DNA of 64,000 bases from the NCBI GenBank assembly GCA_025056155.1, contig JANWWL010000009.1, forward strand, positions 1 through 64,000. Direction: 5' to 3'. Origin of the DNA: Sphingomonadaceae bacterium (GTDB lineage: Bacteria > Pseudomonadota > Alphaproteobacteria > Sphingomonadales > Sphingomonadaceae). This document shows, one piece after another, positions 1 through 7,743 of the stretch; the stretch's first letter is position 1, and each line of letters starts with the position of its first letter. A program made the translations under genes and the position numbers. The notes under the pieces are model-generated. The model worked only from the letters and a program-made list of their open reading frames with translations, did no database searches and was not told where the DNA came from.

Positions 1-46
1 CGGCGGTTTTCAAGACCGCTGCCTTAAACCACTCGGCCACCTGTCC
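1..46 (-). tRNA. tRNA-Ser (UGA), 3' part missing at the window edge
   Basis: On the minus strand the gene begins at 46 with acceptor strand GGACAGG, followed by the D-arm and the anticodon arm GCGGT-CTTGAAA-ACCGC. The loop gives anticodon TGA, which reads UCA as serine. The variable arm, T-arm and 3' acceptor lie beyond the left edge, so the gene is partial. Confidence 0.9.
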
Positions 47-113
47 CTAGGGCCCAGGGATATCCGGCTCGGGTGCCGGCGCAAGGGGATTCCCAGCCCC
101 GCGCGCCCATGGC

Positions 114-1154
114 ATGCGCGAACCCATGTTGTGGGGCCCCCTCCGGCGGATCCTGGCCGGCCTGTTGGCCCTCATGGCGGCCCCTGCGCGCGCGGACCTG
201 CAGCCGGCCTTCACGGCCTGGCTCACGAACTATCGGGCGCATGCCATCGCCCAAGGGCTCGACCCGGCGACCGTGGACCAGGCGCTCACCGGCCTGCGCT
301 ACGACCCGGCGGTCGTGGCCCTCGATCGGTCCCAGCCCGACGATCCCGCCCGCCCCCCCCTGCTGGGCGACTATCTGGCGCGACGCCTTACGCCGGCAAG
401 AATCGAGCGCGGCCGGCAGGAGTGGCGGGCGCGCGCCCAAGACCTGGCCCGCATCGAGCATCGGTTCGGGGTTCCCGCCCCCGTCCTGCTCGGGATCTGG
501 GGCATGGAGACCGACTACGGCAGGTTCACGGGCCGCTTCGACGTTCTGCGGTCGCTCGCCTCCCTCGCCTTCGACGGACGCCGCCGAGCCCTGTTCACGG
601 CCGAGCTCGACGCCGCCCTCCGCCTGCTCGCCGAAGGTCGCGTCCGCCGCGAGGATCTGCGCGGCAGCTGGGCCGGTGCCACGGGTCACCCCCAGTTCCT
701 GCCGTCCTCGGTTCTGGCCCATGCCACCGACGGTGACGGCGACGGCCGGGCCGATATCTGGAACTCCGTGCCGGACGCCCTGGCGTCGATCGCCCGTTAC
801 CTGGTCGCCAACGGCTGGCAACCGGGGCTCGTCTGGGGCGTGCGCGTCCAGGTGCCAGAGGGCTTCGACCGGGCGGCGGTCGCCGACCCCGAGCGGCCGA
901 GGAGTTGCGTACGGCCGCTCGAACGGCACAGCCGGCTCTTGCGGGCGGACGACTGGCGGCGACGCGGCCTGACACCAGTGGGCGTCGCCTGGCCGCCCGA
1001 TGACACGGAACTGAGTCTCGTCGAGCCGGACGGGCCTGGGGGACCGGCCTTTCTCGCAAGCCGCAACTATCGAGCGCTCCTCGCGTACAACTGCTCCAAC
1101 TTCTACGCCCTGTCGGTAGGCTTGCTGGCCGATGCGGTGGTCGCCGCTCGCTAG
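114..1154 (+). CDS. Lytic murein transglycosylase, MltB / SLT_2 family (GH103)
   Basis: This periplasmic enzyme cleaves the MurNAc-GlcNAc bond of peptidoglycan and forms 1,6-anhydro ends. The N-terminus is hydrophobic (about residues 9-27) and ends in an Ala-x-Ala signal-peptidase site, so the protein is exported. The GH103 core follows, with GIWGMETDYG carrying the presumed catalytic glutamate and a conserved GHPQFLPSS segment. The family's usual C-terminal peptidoglycan-binding domain is absent; 346 residues suits a catalytic domain alone. The start could also be the ATG at 126. Its last 23 bases overlap rlpA, another peptidoglycan-cleaving protein, so the two are probably co-transcribed. 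The exact MltB subfamily is not certain. Confidence 0.9.
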   Translation: MREPMLWGPLRRILAGLLALMAAPARADLQPAFTAWLTNYRAHAIAQGLDPATVDQALTGLRYDPAVVALDRSQPDDPARPPLLGDYLARRLTPARIERGRQEWRARAQDLARIEHRFGVPAPVLLGIWGMETDYGRFTGRFDVLRSLASLAFDGRRRALFTAELDAALRLLAEGRVRREDLRGSWAGATGHPQFLPSSVLAHATDGDGDGRADIWNSVPDALASIARYLVANGWQPGLVWGVRVQVPEGFDRAAVADPERPRSCVRPLERHSRLLRADDWRRRGLTPVGVAWPPDDTELSLVEPDGPGGPAFLASRNYRALLAYNCSNFYALSVGLLADAVVAAR

Positions 1155-1911
1155 CCTCGCGGCCTTGGCGCTGCTGACGGCCTGTCTGGGCCCCCGCCCG
1201 GCCCCGCCCTCGCGTCCTGGGCCCGCGGCGGCCCTGCCTGCCGGCGTGAAGCTGGGCCGGCCCTACACGGTGCTGGGCCAGACCTATGTGCCCGTGGACG
1301 ATCGGAGCTACGACGAGACTGGACTCGCGAGTTGGTATGGGCCGGGCTTCGCCGGTGTCCCGACGGCCAACGGCGAGCCCTACGACCCCGAGGCGCTGAC
1401 GGCCGCCCACCGCACGCTGCCCCTGCCTTCGTGGGTGGAGGTCACCAACCTGGACAACGGCCGCCAGCTGGTGGTGCGCATCAACGACCGCGGCCCCTTC
1501 GTGAAGGACCGAATCATCGACCTGTCGCGCCGGTCGGCCGAGCTTCTGGGGATGGAGCGGGCGGGACTGGCGCGGGTGAGGGTGCGCCGCGTCTTTCCGG
1601 AGGGCGGCTGGGCGCGCTCCATCCCGCCGTTGCGGCTGGCCGATGCGACCCCGGCACCCGCCCCGGCTCGAGACAGGGTGACCGCCGGCGGGTTGTTCGT
1701 GCAGGTCGTGGCCCTGACCGATCTGGGCCGCGCCCAGTTCCTGGCCGCCGACCTGGCCGAGATCGCGCCGTCTTCCACCAGCCGGGCACCATCGGGGTTG
1801 TGGCGGGTGCGTCTGGGGCCGTTCGCTGATCCACGGGCCGCAGAGGCGGCGCTCGGCGCCCTCAGCCAGCGTGGCTTCCGCGCGGCCTGGATCGTGAGCG
1901 AGGGTGGTTGA
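1132..1911 (+). CDS. rlpA: Septal-ring lytic transglycosylase RlpA, DPBB and SPOR domains
   Basis: RlpA is an outer-membrane lipoprotein that cleaves peptidoglycan strands stripped of peptides at the division septum. The N-terminus is a short lipoprotein signal with lipobox LTAC, giving lipidated Cys at about residue 18. A double-psi beta-barrel domain spans about residues 62-150, with the ASWYG and RINDRGPF motifs. A C-terminal SPOR domain spans about 185-257 and should target it to the septum. It overlaps the mltB-like gene upstream by 23 bases and touches tmk downstream through TGATG. In many alphaproteobacteria a dacF-type carboxypeptidase sits between rlpA and tmk; it is missing here. 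Confidence 0.93.
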   Translation: MRWSPLASLAALALLTACLGPRPAPPSRPGPAAALPAGVKLGRPYTVLGQTYVPVDDRSYDETGLASWYGPGFAGVPTANGEPYDPEALTAAHRTLPLPSWVEVTNLDNGRQLVVRINDRGPFVKDRIIDLSRRSAELLGMERAGLARVRVRRVFPEGGWARSIPPLRLADATPAPAPARDRVTAGGLFVQVVALTDLGRAQFLAADLAEIAPSSTSRAPSGLWRVRLGPFADPRAAEAALGALSQRGFRAAWIVSEGG

Positions 1912-2486
1912 TGTTCATCGTGCTCGAGGGGGGCGAGGGGGTGGGGAAGTCGACCCAAGCGGCGCGCCTCGCCGCCCGGCTCGAGCGCTTGGGCCGCAAG
2001 GTGGTGCTGACCCGGGAACCCGGTGGAACGCCAGAGGGCGAGGCGGTTCGCGGTCTGCTCGTGGGCCGGCTCGGTTGGTGTGCGCAGGCCGAGGCGCTGC
2101 TCCTGAACGCCGCTCGCGTGCAGCATCTCAAGCGGGTGATCGAGCCCGCGCTGGCCCGCGGGGCCGTGGTGGTGTGCGACCGCTTCGTCCATTCCACCCT
2201 GGCCTATCAGGGCGCCGGTCGGGGGCTGGACGAGGCATGGCTGATGGCCCTCCACCGATTGGCGACGGGCGATCGGTGGCCAGATCTCGCCCTGTTGCTG
2301 GACCTTCCCGGCGGAAGGGGGATCGACCGGGCACAACCTGGCTGGTTCGAGGGCGAAAGCGCCGCCTTCCACGCCCGGGTGGCGGCGGCCTTTCGCAACA
2401 TGGGGTTGGTCCACGTCGATGCGTCGGGCTCGCCTGATGACGTCGAGGAACGAATCTGGGCGGCGGTGGCGGCGCGCTTGCGCTGA
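1911..2486 (+). CDS. tmk: Thymidylate kinase
   Basis: It phosphorylates dTMP to dTDP with ATP, the step after thymidylate synthase. The P-loop GGEGVGKST lies at about residues 7-15, the DRF motif with the following serine occurs as CDRFVHST, and TREPGGT binds the nucleotide. The start is taken as the ATG at 1911, which shares bases with the rlpA stop (TGATG); a TTG three bases earlier is also in frame. At 191 residues it is somewhat shorter than usual. The LID region after LLLDLP is compact and has few arginines, so the lid differs from textbook TMKs. holB, its common partner, does not follow. Confidence 0.93.
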   Translation: MFIVLEGGEGVGKSTQAARLAARLERLGRKVVLTREPGGTPEGEAVRGLLVGRLGWCAQAEALLLNAARVQHLKRVIEPALARGAVVVCDRFVHSTLAYQGAGRGLDEAWLMALHRLATGDRWPDLALLLDLPGGRGIDRAQPGWFEGESAAFHARVAAAFRNMGLVHVDASGSPDDVEERIWAAVAARLR

Positions 2487-2491
2487 CCTGG

Positions 2492-3256
2492 TCAGACGCA
2501 GTCGGACAATCCGGCGTCGGTGCCGCACCAGCGGTCCCACCAGCGGAAATAGAGACCGAAGTTGGCGTCGTAGCGGCGATGATGCAGCTCGTGGTGCGAC
2601 GCCGTGATGACATGACGGCCGAAGCGGCCATGAACCCAGGACCGTGGGAACATCTCGTGGCCCATGTGATTGGTGACGGCCATGATCGTCGCGATCACGA
2701 GGACCAGGACCAGGGCGCCCGCATGGATGGGCACGAGGAACACCATCGCCGGGTAGAGCCAGGCGGCCGACAACGCTTCGAACGGATGGAAGGCCATGGC
2801 CGCGAACGCCGTGGGCGGCCGGCTTTCGTGATGGACGGCATGGGCGGTGCGGAACAGCACCGGCCAGCGGTGCATCGCCCGGTGCGTCCAATAGAACCAG
2901 GTGTCGTGAGCGAGGAGGTAGAGGGCGACCGAAACAGGCAGCCACCAGATCGGGCGATCGGCAAGGTCGGTGTAGATGCGCGTCCCACCGTTGAGGAAGG
3001 CGGCCAGGGCCACGGCGGCTGGGCCTGCATAGAGGAAGGCGGAGAGTAACGACCAGCCGATCTCGCGACGGATCTGCCGGGCAAGGCGCGCCCGCCGGGC
3101 GGGATCGGCCGGACGGTAAAGCTGAGGGCGCCGGCGCGCCGCCCACCAGGCGAACGCGGTCGAGACCAACAGATAGCGAACCGCCACCAGCACGCCCAGC
3201 TGAAGAGCGAGGAGCCCAAGCGTGTCGGGCGGCGCGGGCAGCAGCATGCTGGTCAT
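2492..3256 (-). CDS. Sterol desaturase / fatty acid hydroxylase superfamily protein in the carotenoid cluster
   Basis: This is an integral-membrane di-iron oxygenase of the FA_hydroxylase type (PF04116). Three histidine clusters are visible: HDTWFYWTHRAMH, HAVHH and HHELHH, the last followed by the family-typical NFG and W-D segments. Several hydrophobic helices precede and separate them. The start is set at the ATG at 3256, which has AGGTGAG just upstream; GTG 3265 and ATG 3247 are alternatives. It is divergent from crtY with a gap of about 45 bases, and the same locus holds crtZ, a separate enzyme of the same broad histidine-box class. A role in modifying a carotenoid is inference from position; a lipid or hopanoid substrate is equally possible. 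Confidence 0.85.
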   Translation of the reverse strand: MTSMLLPAPPDTLGLLALQLGVLVAVRYLLVSTAFAWWAARRRPQLYRPADPARRARLARQIRREIGWSLLSAFLYAGPAAVALAAFLNGGTRIYTDLADRPIWWLPVSVALYLLAHDTWFYWTHRAMHRWPVLFRTAHAVHHESRPPTAFAAMAFHPFEALSAAWLYPAMVFLVPIHAGALVLVLVIATIMAVTNHMGHEMFPRSWVHGRFGRHVITASHHELHHRRYDANFGLYFRWWDRWCGTDAGLSDCV

Positions 3257-3300
3257 GAGGCTCACCTAGCCAGCGCAGTGCGAGCGGGCTAGACGGCGCC

Positions 3301-4446
3301 ATGGACTGCGACGTGGCCATCGTGGGCGGGGGCCTGTCGGCAGGCCTGGTGGCGCTTGCCCTGCGCCGCAGGCGCCCCGAGCTGCGCGTGAAGGTGTTCG
3401 AGGCGGGTCCGACCTTCGGCGGCAATCACACCTGGTCGAGCTTCGCCTCGGACCTGTCCCCCGAAGGCCAGCGGTTGGCGGAGCCGCTGATCGCCCACCG
3501 CTGGCCCGAGAACAGCATTCGCTTCCCCGCCTATCGGCGACGCTTCCGGGCGGCCTATCAGTCGGCCACCTCCGCGCGGTTGCACGCCGCCCTCGTGGCG
3601 GCCTTGCCCTCGGAAGATCGGCACCTGGGCGTACCGGTCGCTCACGTCGGCGCCGAGGGCGTTGTCCTGGCCGACGGACGCCACTTCGCAGCCCGCGCGG
3701 TGATCGATGCCCGAGGGCAGAAATTGTCGCCGTACCTGGATCTGGGCTTCCAGAAATTCGTGGGCCTCGAGGTGGAACTCGATGCGCCGCATGGCCTCGA
3801 AGGGCCGATCATCATGGACGCCACCGTGCCCCAGCACGACGGCTATCGCTTCGTCTACGTGCTTCCCTTTTCCGAGCGGACGGTCCTCATCGAGGACACC
3901 TACTACGCCGACGGACCGGCCCTGGACCGGCCGACGATCTTCGGGCGGATCCGGGACTACGCGACCTTCCAGGGCTGGCGGATCGCCCGCGTGCTGCGCG
4001 AGGAGGACGGCGTGCTGCCCATCGCCATCGACGGCGACATCGAGGCGCATCTGGCCCAGTATCCCGACGGCGTCGCCCCCGTGGGCATGGCCGCCGCCCT
4101 GTTCCACCCCGTGACCGGCTACAGTTTCCCCGACGCCGTGCGCCTTGCCCTGTTCGTCGCGCGCCTTCCCGACCTCAGCGGGCGCGCGGTGTCGCGACAC
4201 GTGCGGGCCTATGCCGCGGACCGCTGGGAAGAGCGCGGATTCTATCGCATGCTCAACAAGATGCTGTTCCGCGCCGCCGAGCCTGAGCAGCGCTGGCGGG
4301 TGCTGCAGCGGTTCTATGGACTCGACTCGAAGCTGGTCGCGCGGTTCTACGCCAGCCACTGCACCTTGTTCGACAAGGTGCGCATCCTGACCGGGCGGCC
4401 GCCGGTGCCCTTCTTCCGGGCGGTGGCCGTGGTGATGCGGGGCTGA
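3301..4446 (+). CDS. crtY: Lycopene beta-cyclase CrtY
   Basis: It closes the beta-ionone rings of lycopene to give beta-carotene, using FAD as a redox-neutral cofactor at the membrane. The N-terminal dinucleotide fold is DVAIVGGGLSAGL (residues 4-16), followed by the CrtY-typical GGNHTWS at about 40-46. The C-terminal half has GYSFPDA and a conserved run with FYRMLNKMLF and FDKVRILTGRPP, also typical. The length of 381 residues is normal. It is the first plus-strand gene of crtY-crtI-crtB, with only four bases to crtI. No crtE (GGPP synthase) or crtW is in the window, so the precursor must come from elsewhere. Confidence 0.96.
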   Translation: MDCDVAIVGGGLSAGLVALALRRRRPELRVKVFEAGPTFGGNHTWSSFASDLSPEGQRLAEPLIAHRWPENSIRFPAYRRRFRAAYQSATSARLHAALVAALPSEDRHLGVPVAHVGAEGVVLADGRHFAARAVIDARGQKLSPYLDLGFQKFVGLEVELDAPHGLEGPIIMDATVPQHDGYRFVYVLPFSERTVLIEDTYYADGPALDRPTIFGRIRDYATFQGWRIARVLREEDGVLPIAIDGDIEAHLAQYPDGVAPVGMAAALFHPVTGYSFPDAVRLALFVARLPDLSGRAVSRHVRAYAADRWEERGFYRMLNKMLFRAAEPEQRWRVLQRFYGLDSKLVARFYASHCTLFDKVRILTGRPPVPFFRAVAVVMRG

Positions 4447-4450
4447 TGGG

Positions 4451-5998
4451 ATGGGCAAGACGGCGGTCGTCATCGGCAGCGGCTTCGGGGGGCTGGCGCT
4501 TGCCGTGCGGCTGCAGTCGGCGGGCATCGAGACCACCCTGGTCGAGGCCCGGCCGCGGCCTGGCGGGCGGGCCTATGTGTGGGAGGAACGGGGCTTCGTC
4601 TTCGACGCCGGGCCGACGGTGGTGACGGATCCCGACTGTCTGCACGAACTGTTCCGCCTGACGGGGCGGCGGACCTCGGAATATGTCGAGCTCATGCCGG
4701 TCACGCCGTTCTACCGCCTCGTCTGGGAGGACGGCACCGTTTTCGACTACTCGAACGACAACGAGCGACTTCTGGCCCAGATCGCTGCCCTCGAGCCGGC
4801 CGACGTGGAGGGGTACCGGCGCTTCATGGCGTTTTCGGAAGCCGTCTACGAGGAAGGCTATCGCAAGCTCGGGACCGAGGCGTTCTGCGATCTGGGGACC
4901 ATGCTGAAGGCCGCGCCGGCGTTGTTGCGGCACGAGGCGTACCGGTCGGTCCACGCCATCGTGGCCCGGTACATCCGCCATCCCCGACTGCGGGAGGCCT
5001 TCAGCTTTCACACGCTGCTGGTGGGTGGGAACCCCTTCGCCACGTCCTCGGTCTATGCGCTGATCCACGCCCTCGAGAAGAAGGGGGGCGTGTGGTTCCC
5101 GAGAGGGGGAACCCACGCGCTGGTGCGCGCTCTGGTGCGGCTGTTCGAGGACCTGGGCGGCCGGGTCCTTTTGGGCGTGCCGGTCGAGCGGATCGAGACG
5201 GCCGGCGACCGGGCGAACGGCGTCCTGCTGGCTGACGGTCGCCTGCTCAAGGCCGATGCCGTCGCCTCGAACGGCGATGTGGTCCACACGTACCGGGACC
5301 TGCTGGGCCACCACCCGCGCGGGGAGGCCATGGCCCGAAGGCTTGCGCGAAAGTCCTTCTCGCCCTCGCTGTTCGTGGTCTACTTCGGCCTCAGGTGTAC
5401 ATACCCTGAGATCCGCCATCATACCATCGTCTTCGGCCCCCGATACCGCGAGCTGTTGCGGGACATCTACGACCATGGGATCCTGGCGCGCGACTTCTCG
5501 CTTTACCTCCACCATCCCACGGCCACGGATCCCGCTCTTGCGCCGGAGGGTTGTTCCACCTTCTACGTCCTGTCGCCGGTGCCGCATCTGGGCAAGTTCG
5601 CGGCGGACTGGGGGGAGTTGGGGCCGCGCTACGCCGACCGGATCCTCGCCTATCTCGACGAGCGCGGCATCGTGCCCGGGCTGCGCGAGAATCTCGTCGT
5701 CCGGCGCCTGTTCACCCCGGCCGACTTCCGCGAGGAACTGAAGGCGCATCTGGGCTCGGCCTTCAGCCTGGAGCCTGTGCTCTGGCAGTCGGCCTATTTC
5801 CGCACCCACAACCGCGACGACGCCATCCGGAACCTGTTCTTCGTGGGCGCCGGAACGCATCCCGGGGCCGGCATCCCGGGGGTCGTGGGTTCGGCCAAGG
5901 CGACCGCGAAGCTCATGCTGGCGGAGCTCGGGGCGCGCTATCCCGACCCCCCGGTCTGGCCGGCCAACGCTGGGCCGGTGCTGGCCGCCGTCCAGTAG
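4451..5998 (+). CDS. crtI: Phytoene desaturase CrtI
   Basis: CrtI is the bacterial FAD-dependent desaturase and isomerase that converts phytoene to lycopene, normally in four steps. The FAD-binding motif GSGFGG lies at residues 9-14, followed by an acidic end to the second strand (LVEARPRPGGRA). The C-terminal CrtI signature is seen as FFVGAGTHPGAGIPGV. The length of 515 residues is usual. It starts four bases after crtY and is followed 22 bases later by crtB, so one transcript is likely. The ATG at 4451 is the only sensible start, because the dinucleotide fold begins at once. Confidence 0.97.
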   Translation: MGKTAVVIGSGFGGLALAVRLQSAGIETTLVEARPRPGGRAYVWEERGFVFDAGPTVVTDPDCLHELFRLTGRRTSEYVELMPVTPFYRLVWEDGTVFDYSNDNERLLAQIAALEPADVEGYRRFMAFSEAVYEEGYRKLGTEAFCDLGTMLKAAPALLRHEAYRSVHAIVARYIRHPRLREAFSFHTLLVGGNPFATSSVYALIHALEKKGGVWFPRGGTHALVRALVRLFEDLGGRVLLGVPVERIETAGDRANGVLLADGRLLKADAVASNGDVVHTYRDLLGHHPRGEAMARRLARKSFSPSLFVVYFGLRCTYPEIRHHTIVFGPRYRELLRDIYDHGILARDFSLYLHHPTATDPALAPEGCSTFYVLSPVPHLGKFAADWGELGPRYADRILAYLDERGIVPGLRENLVVRRLFTPADFREELKAHLGSAFSLEPVLWQSAYFRTHNRDDAIRNLFFVGAGTHPGAGIPGVVGSAKATAKLMLAELGARYPDPPVWPANAGPVLAAVQ

Positions 5999-6020
5999 AC
6001 AGGCCCCACAGGCGCCGACC

Positions 6021-6959
6021 GTGGCCGATCCGGTTCTTTCTGCCGCCCGGGAAGCGATCGGCAAGGGATCGCGCAGCTTCGCCTTGGCCTCGCGCCTGTT
6101 CGATTCCCGCACGCGCGTGCGCGCCACCTTGCTCTATGCCTGGTGTCGCCATTGCGACGATGTGATCGACGCCCAATGGCTGGGCCAGGGCCGCCACGAC
6201 TGGGGTGGCACGCCCGCCGAGCGCTTGGCCCGGTTGCGCCGGGAGACCGAGCGTGCGCTGGCGGGCGAGGCCGGGCCCGAGCCGGCGTTCGCAGCGCTCG
6301 CCCGCGTCGCCCGCGAGACCGGGCTGCCGCACCGCTACGCCCACGATCTCCTCGACGGATTCGCCATGGACGTCGAGGGCCGGCCGATCGCCGACGAAGC
6401 GGGGCTGCTGCGCTATTGCTACCATGTGGCGGGTTGCGTGGGCGTCATGATGGCGATCGTGATGGGGGTCTCACCGCAGGAGCACGGCACGCTGGCCCGC
6501 GCGTCCGACCTGGGGCTTGCCTTCCAGCTCAACAACATCGCGCGCGACGTGGCCGAGGATGCCGCGCGGGGCCGCTGCTACCTGCCGGCCGAATGGCTGG
6601 CGGCGGAAGGGCTGGAGCCCGGACGACACATGGATCCCAACCGCCGGGACCGGCTGCATCGGGTCGTCTCGCGGCTCGTGGACCTTGCGGAGCGTTACGA
6701 GGCCTCGGCCCTCCACGGTCTGCCCCGGCTGCGCAACCGGCAGGCCTGGGCGGTGCTGTCGGCGGCCCACATCTATGGCGACATCGGACGGAAGGTGCGC
6801 CGCGGCGGGCCCGAGGCCCTGTGCGTCCGCGCGGTGACCCGCCGGCGCGAGCAGCTGATGGCGGTGCTGCTGGCGGCCCCCGAAGCCTGGTGGACCCGCC
6901 GCCGCGGTGCCTCGACCCCTGCGGATCGCGCAGGCTTGTGGACGCCGGCCTTCGCTTGA
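6021..6959 (+). CDS. crtB: Phytoene synthase CrtB
   Basis: It condenses two geranylgeranyl diphosphates head-to-head to phytoene, the first committed carotenoid step. Both aspartate-rich Mg-diphosphate sites are visible: CDDVID at about residues 47-52 and the second NNIARDVAEDA at about 171-181. The translation begins at GTG 6021, which gives the normal N-terminus with its SFALAS motif. The length of 312 residues is typical. It is the last plus-strand gene of the carotenoid operon and converges on crtZ after about 100 bases. Squalene synthases share this fold, but the direct neighbours crtY and crtI make phytoene synthase the clear reading. Confidence 0.95.
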   Translation: MADPVLSAAREAIGKGSRSFALASRLFDSRTRVRATLLYAWCRHCDDVIDAQWLGQGRHDWGGTPAERLARLRRETERALAGEAGPEPAFAALARVARETGLPHRYAHDLLDGFAMDVEGRPIADEAGLLRYCYHVAGCVGVMMAIVMGVSPQEHGTLARASDLGLAFQLNNIARDVAEDAARGRCYLPAEWLAAEGLEPGRHMDPNRRDRLHRVVSRLVDLAERYEASALHGLPRLRNRQAWAVLSAAHIYGDIGRKVRRGGPEALCVRAVTRRREQLMAVLLAAPEAWWTRRRGASTPADRAGLWTPAFA

Positions 6960-7065
6960 CGGCGCACCACGCGCCTCACGCGAGGAGCGCGGGGACGGGC
7001 GCGCCGAGCGCGGGTGGCCGGCGTGGGCAGCAGCCGCGATCGCGCGCCGGCGGAGCCGGAAGGGT

Positions 7066-7599
7066 CTAGGGTTCGGAGGCCGGCAGGGCAGTGGTGCGAC
7101 GCAGCCGTGCGCGACCACTGCGCAGGTTGGCCTCCAGCCGACGCTGGAGCGTCGGGATGGGTGGGGCCCAGAGGAACCCGAAGCTCACCGCCCCATCGCG
7201 CGATTCCACCACGTGATGCAGGCGGTGGGCCTGCACGATGCGCTTCATCCACGCCGAGCGCGGGACGTAGCCGGTTTCGATCCGGCGGTGCACGATGACG
7301 TCGTGGAAGCCAAAGTAGATGGCGCCATACCCCGTGATGCCCGCCCCGATCCAGGTGAACAGGCTTCCCCCGCCTTCCATCCCGAAGGCGATGAACGCGA
7401 TGGCCACCACGGCCCCCAGGAGGGCGTAGACGTCGTTGAGTTCGAAGCGGCCGGTGCGCGGGCGGTGGTGGGATTCGTGCAGGAACCAGCCGGGCCCGTG
7501 CATCACGTAGCGATGGGCGACGATCGCCACCCCCTCCATCGCGAGCACGCAGCCCAGGAACACGAGGAGCCCGGCGGGCCAGGGGATGTCGATGGGCAT
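7066..7599 (-). CDS. crtZ: Beta-carotene 3-hydroxylase CrtZ
   Basis: CrtZ is a membrane non-heme di-iron enzyme that adds 3- and 3'-hydroxyls to beta-carotene, giving zeaxanthin. Histidine motifs are HRYVMH, HESHH, HDVIVH and HRLHH, in the usual CrtZ order. Three or four hydrophobic helices are present. The start is set at the ATG at 7599, giving 177 residues; the frame stays open further upstream, but that extension is arginine- and glycine-rich low-complexity sequence with no resemblance to the family. It is transcribed toward crtB. With crtY, crtI and crtB it predicts zeaxanthin or a derivative as the pigment. Confidence 0.95.
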   Translation of the reverse strand: MPIDIPWPAGLLVFLGCVLAMEGVAIVAHRYVMHGPGWFLHESHHRPRTGRFELNDVYALLGAVVAIAFIAFGMEGGGSLFTWIGAGITGYGAIYFGFHDVIVHRRIETGYVPRSAWMKRIVQAHRLHHVVESRDGAVSFGFLWAPPIPTLQRRLEANLRSGRARLRRTTALPASEP

Positions 7600-7743
7600 G
7601 AACCGAGCTCTAGGCTGCCCGCGGCCGGGGCGCCAGCGGTGGCGTGCCGCACGGTCGTCCGGCGGGTCGCCGGCACCTCCGTGGCCCAAGGCCGCGGCCG
7701 CACGACCCTTCCGGCCGTCTGGTCCGCTTCCTAGACTGTGGCC

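Noticed and set aside
2492-3256. A CrtW-type carotenoid ketolase
   Set aside because: The histidine motifs and their spacing follow the sterol desaturase/fatty acid hydroxylase pattern and not CrtW.
1380-3425. A 681-codon open frame on the minus strand across rlpA and tmk
   Set aside because: It runs antisense to two clear genes, its translation is Arg/Pro-rich without family motifs, and such open frames are expected at this GC content.
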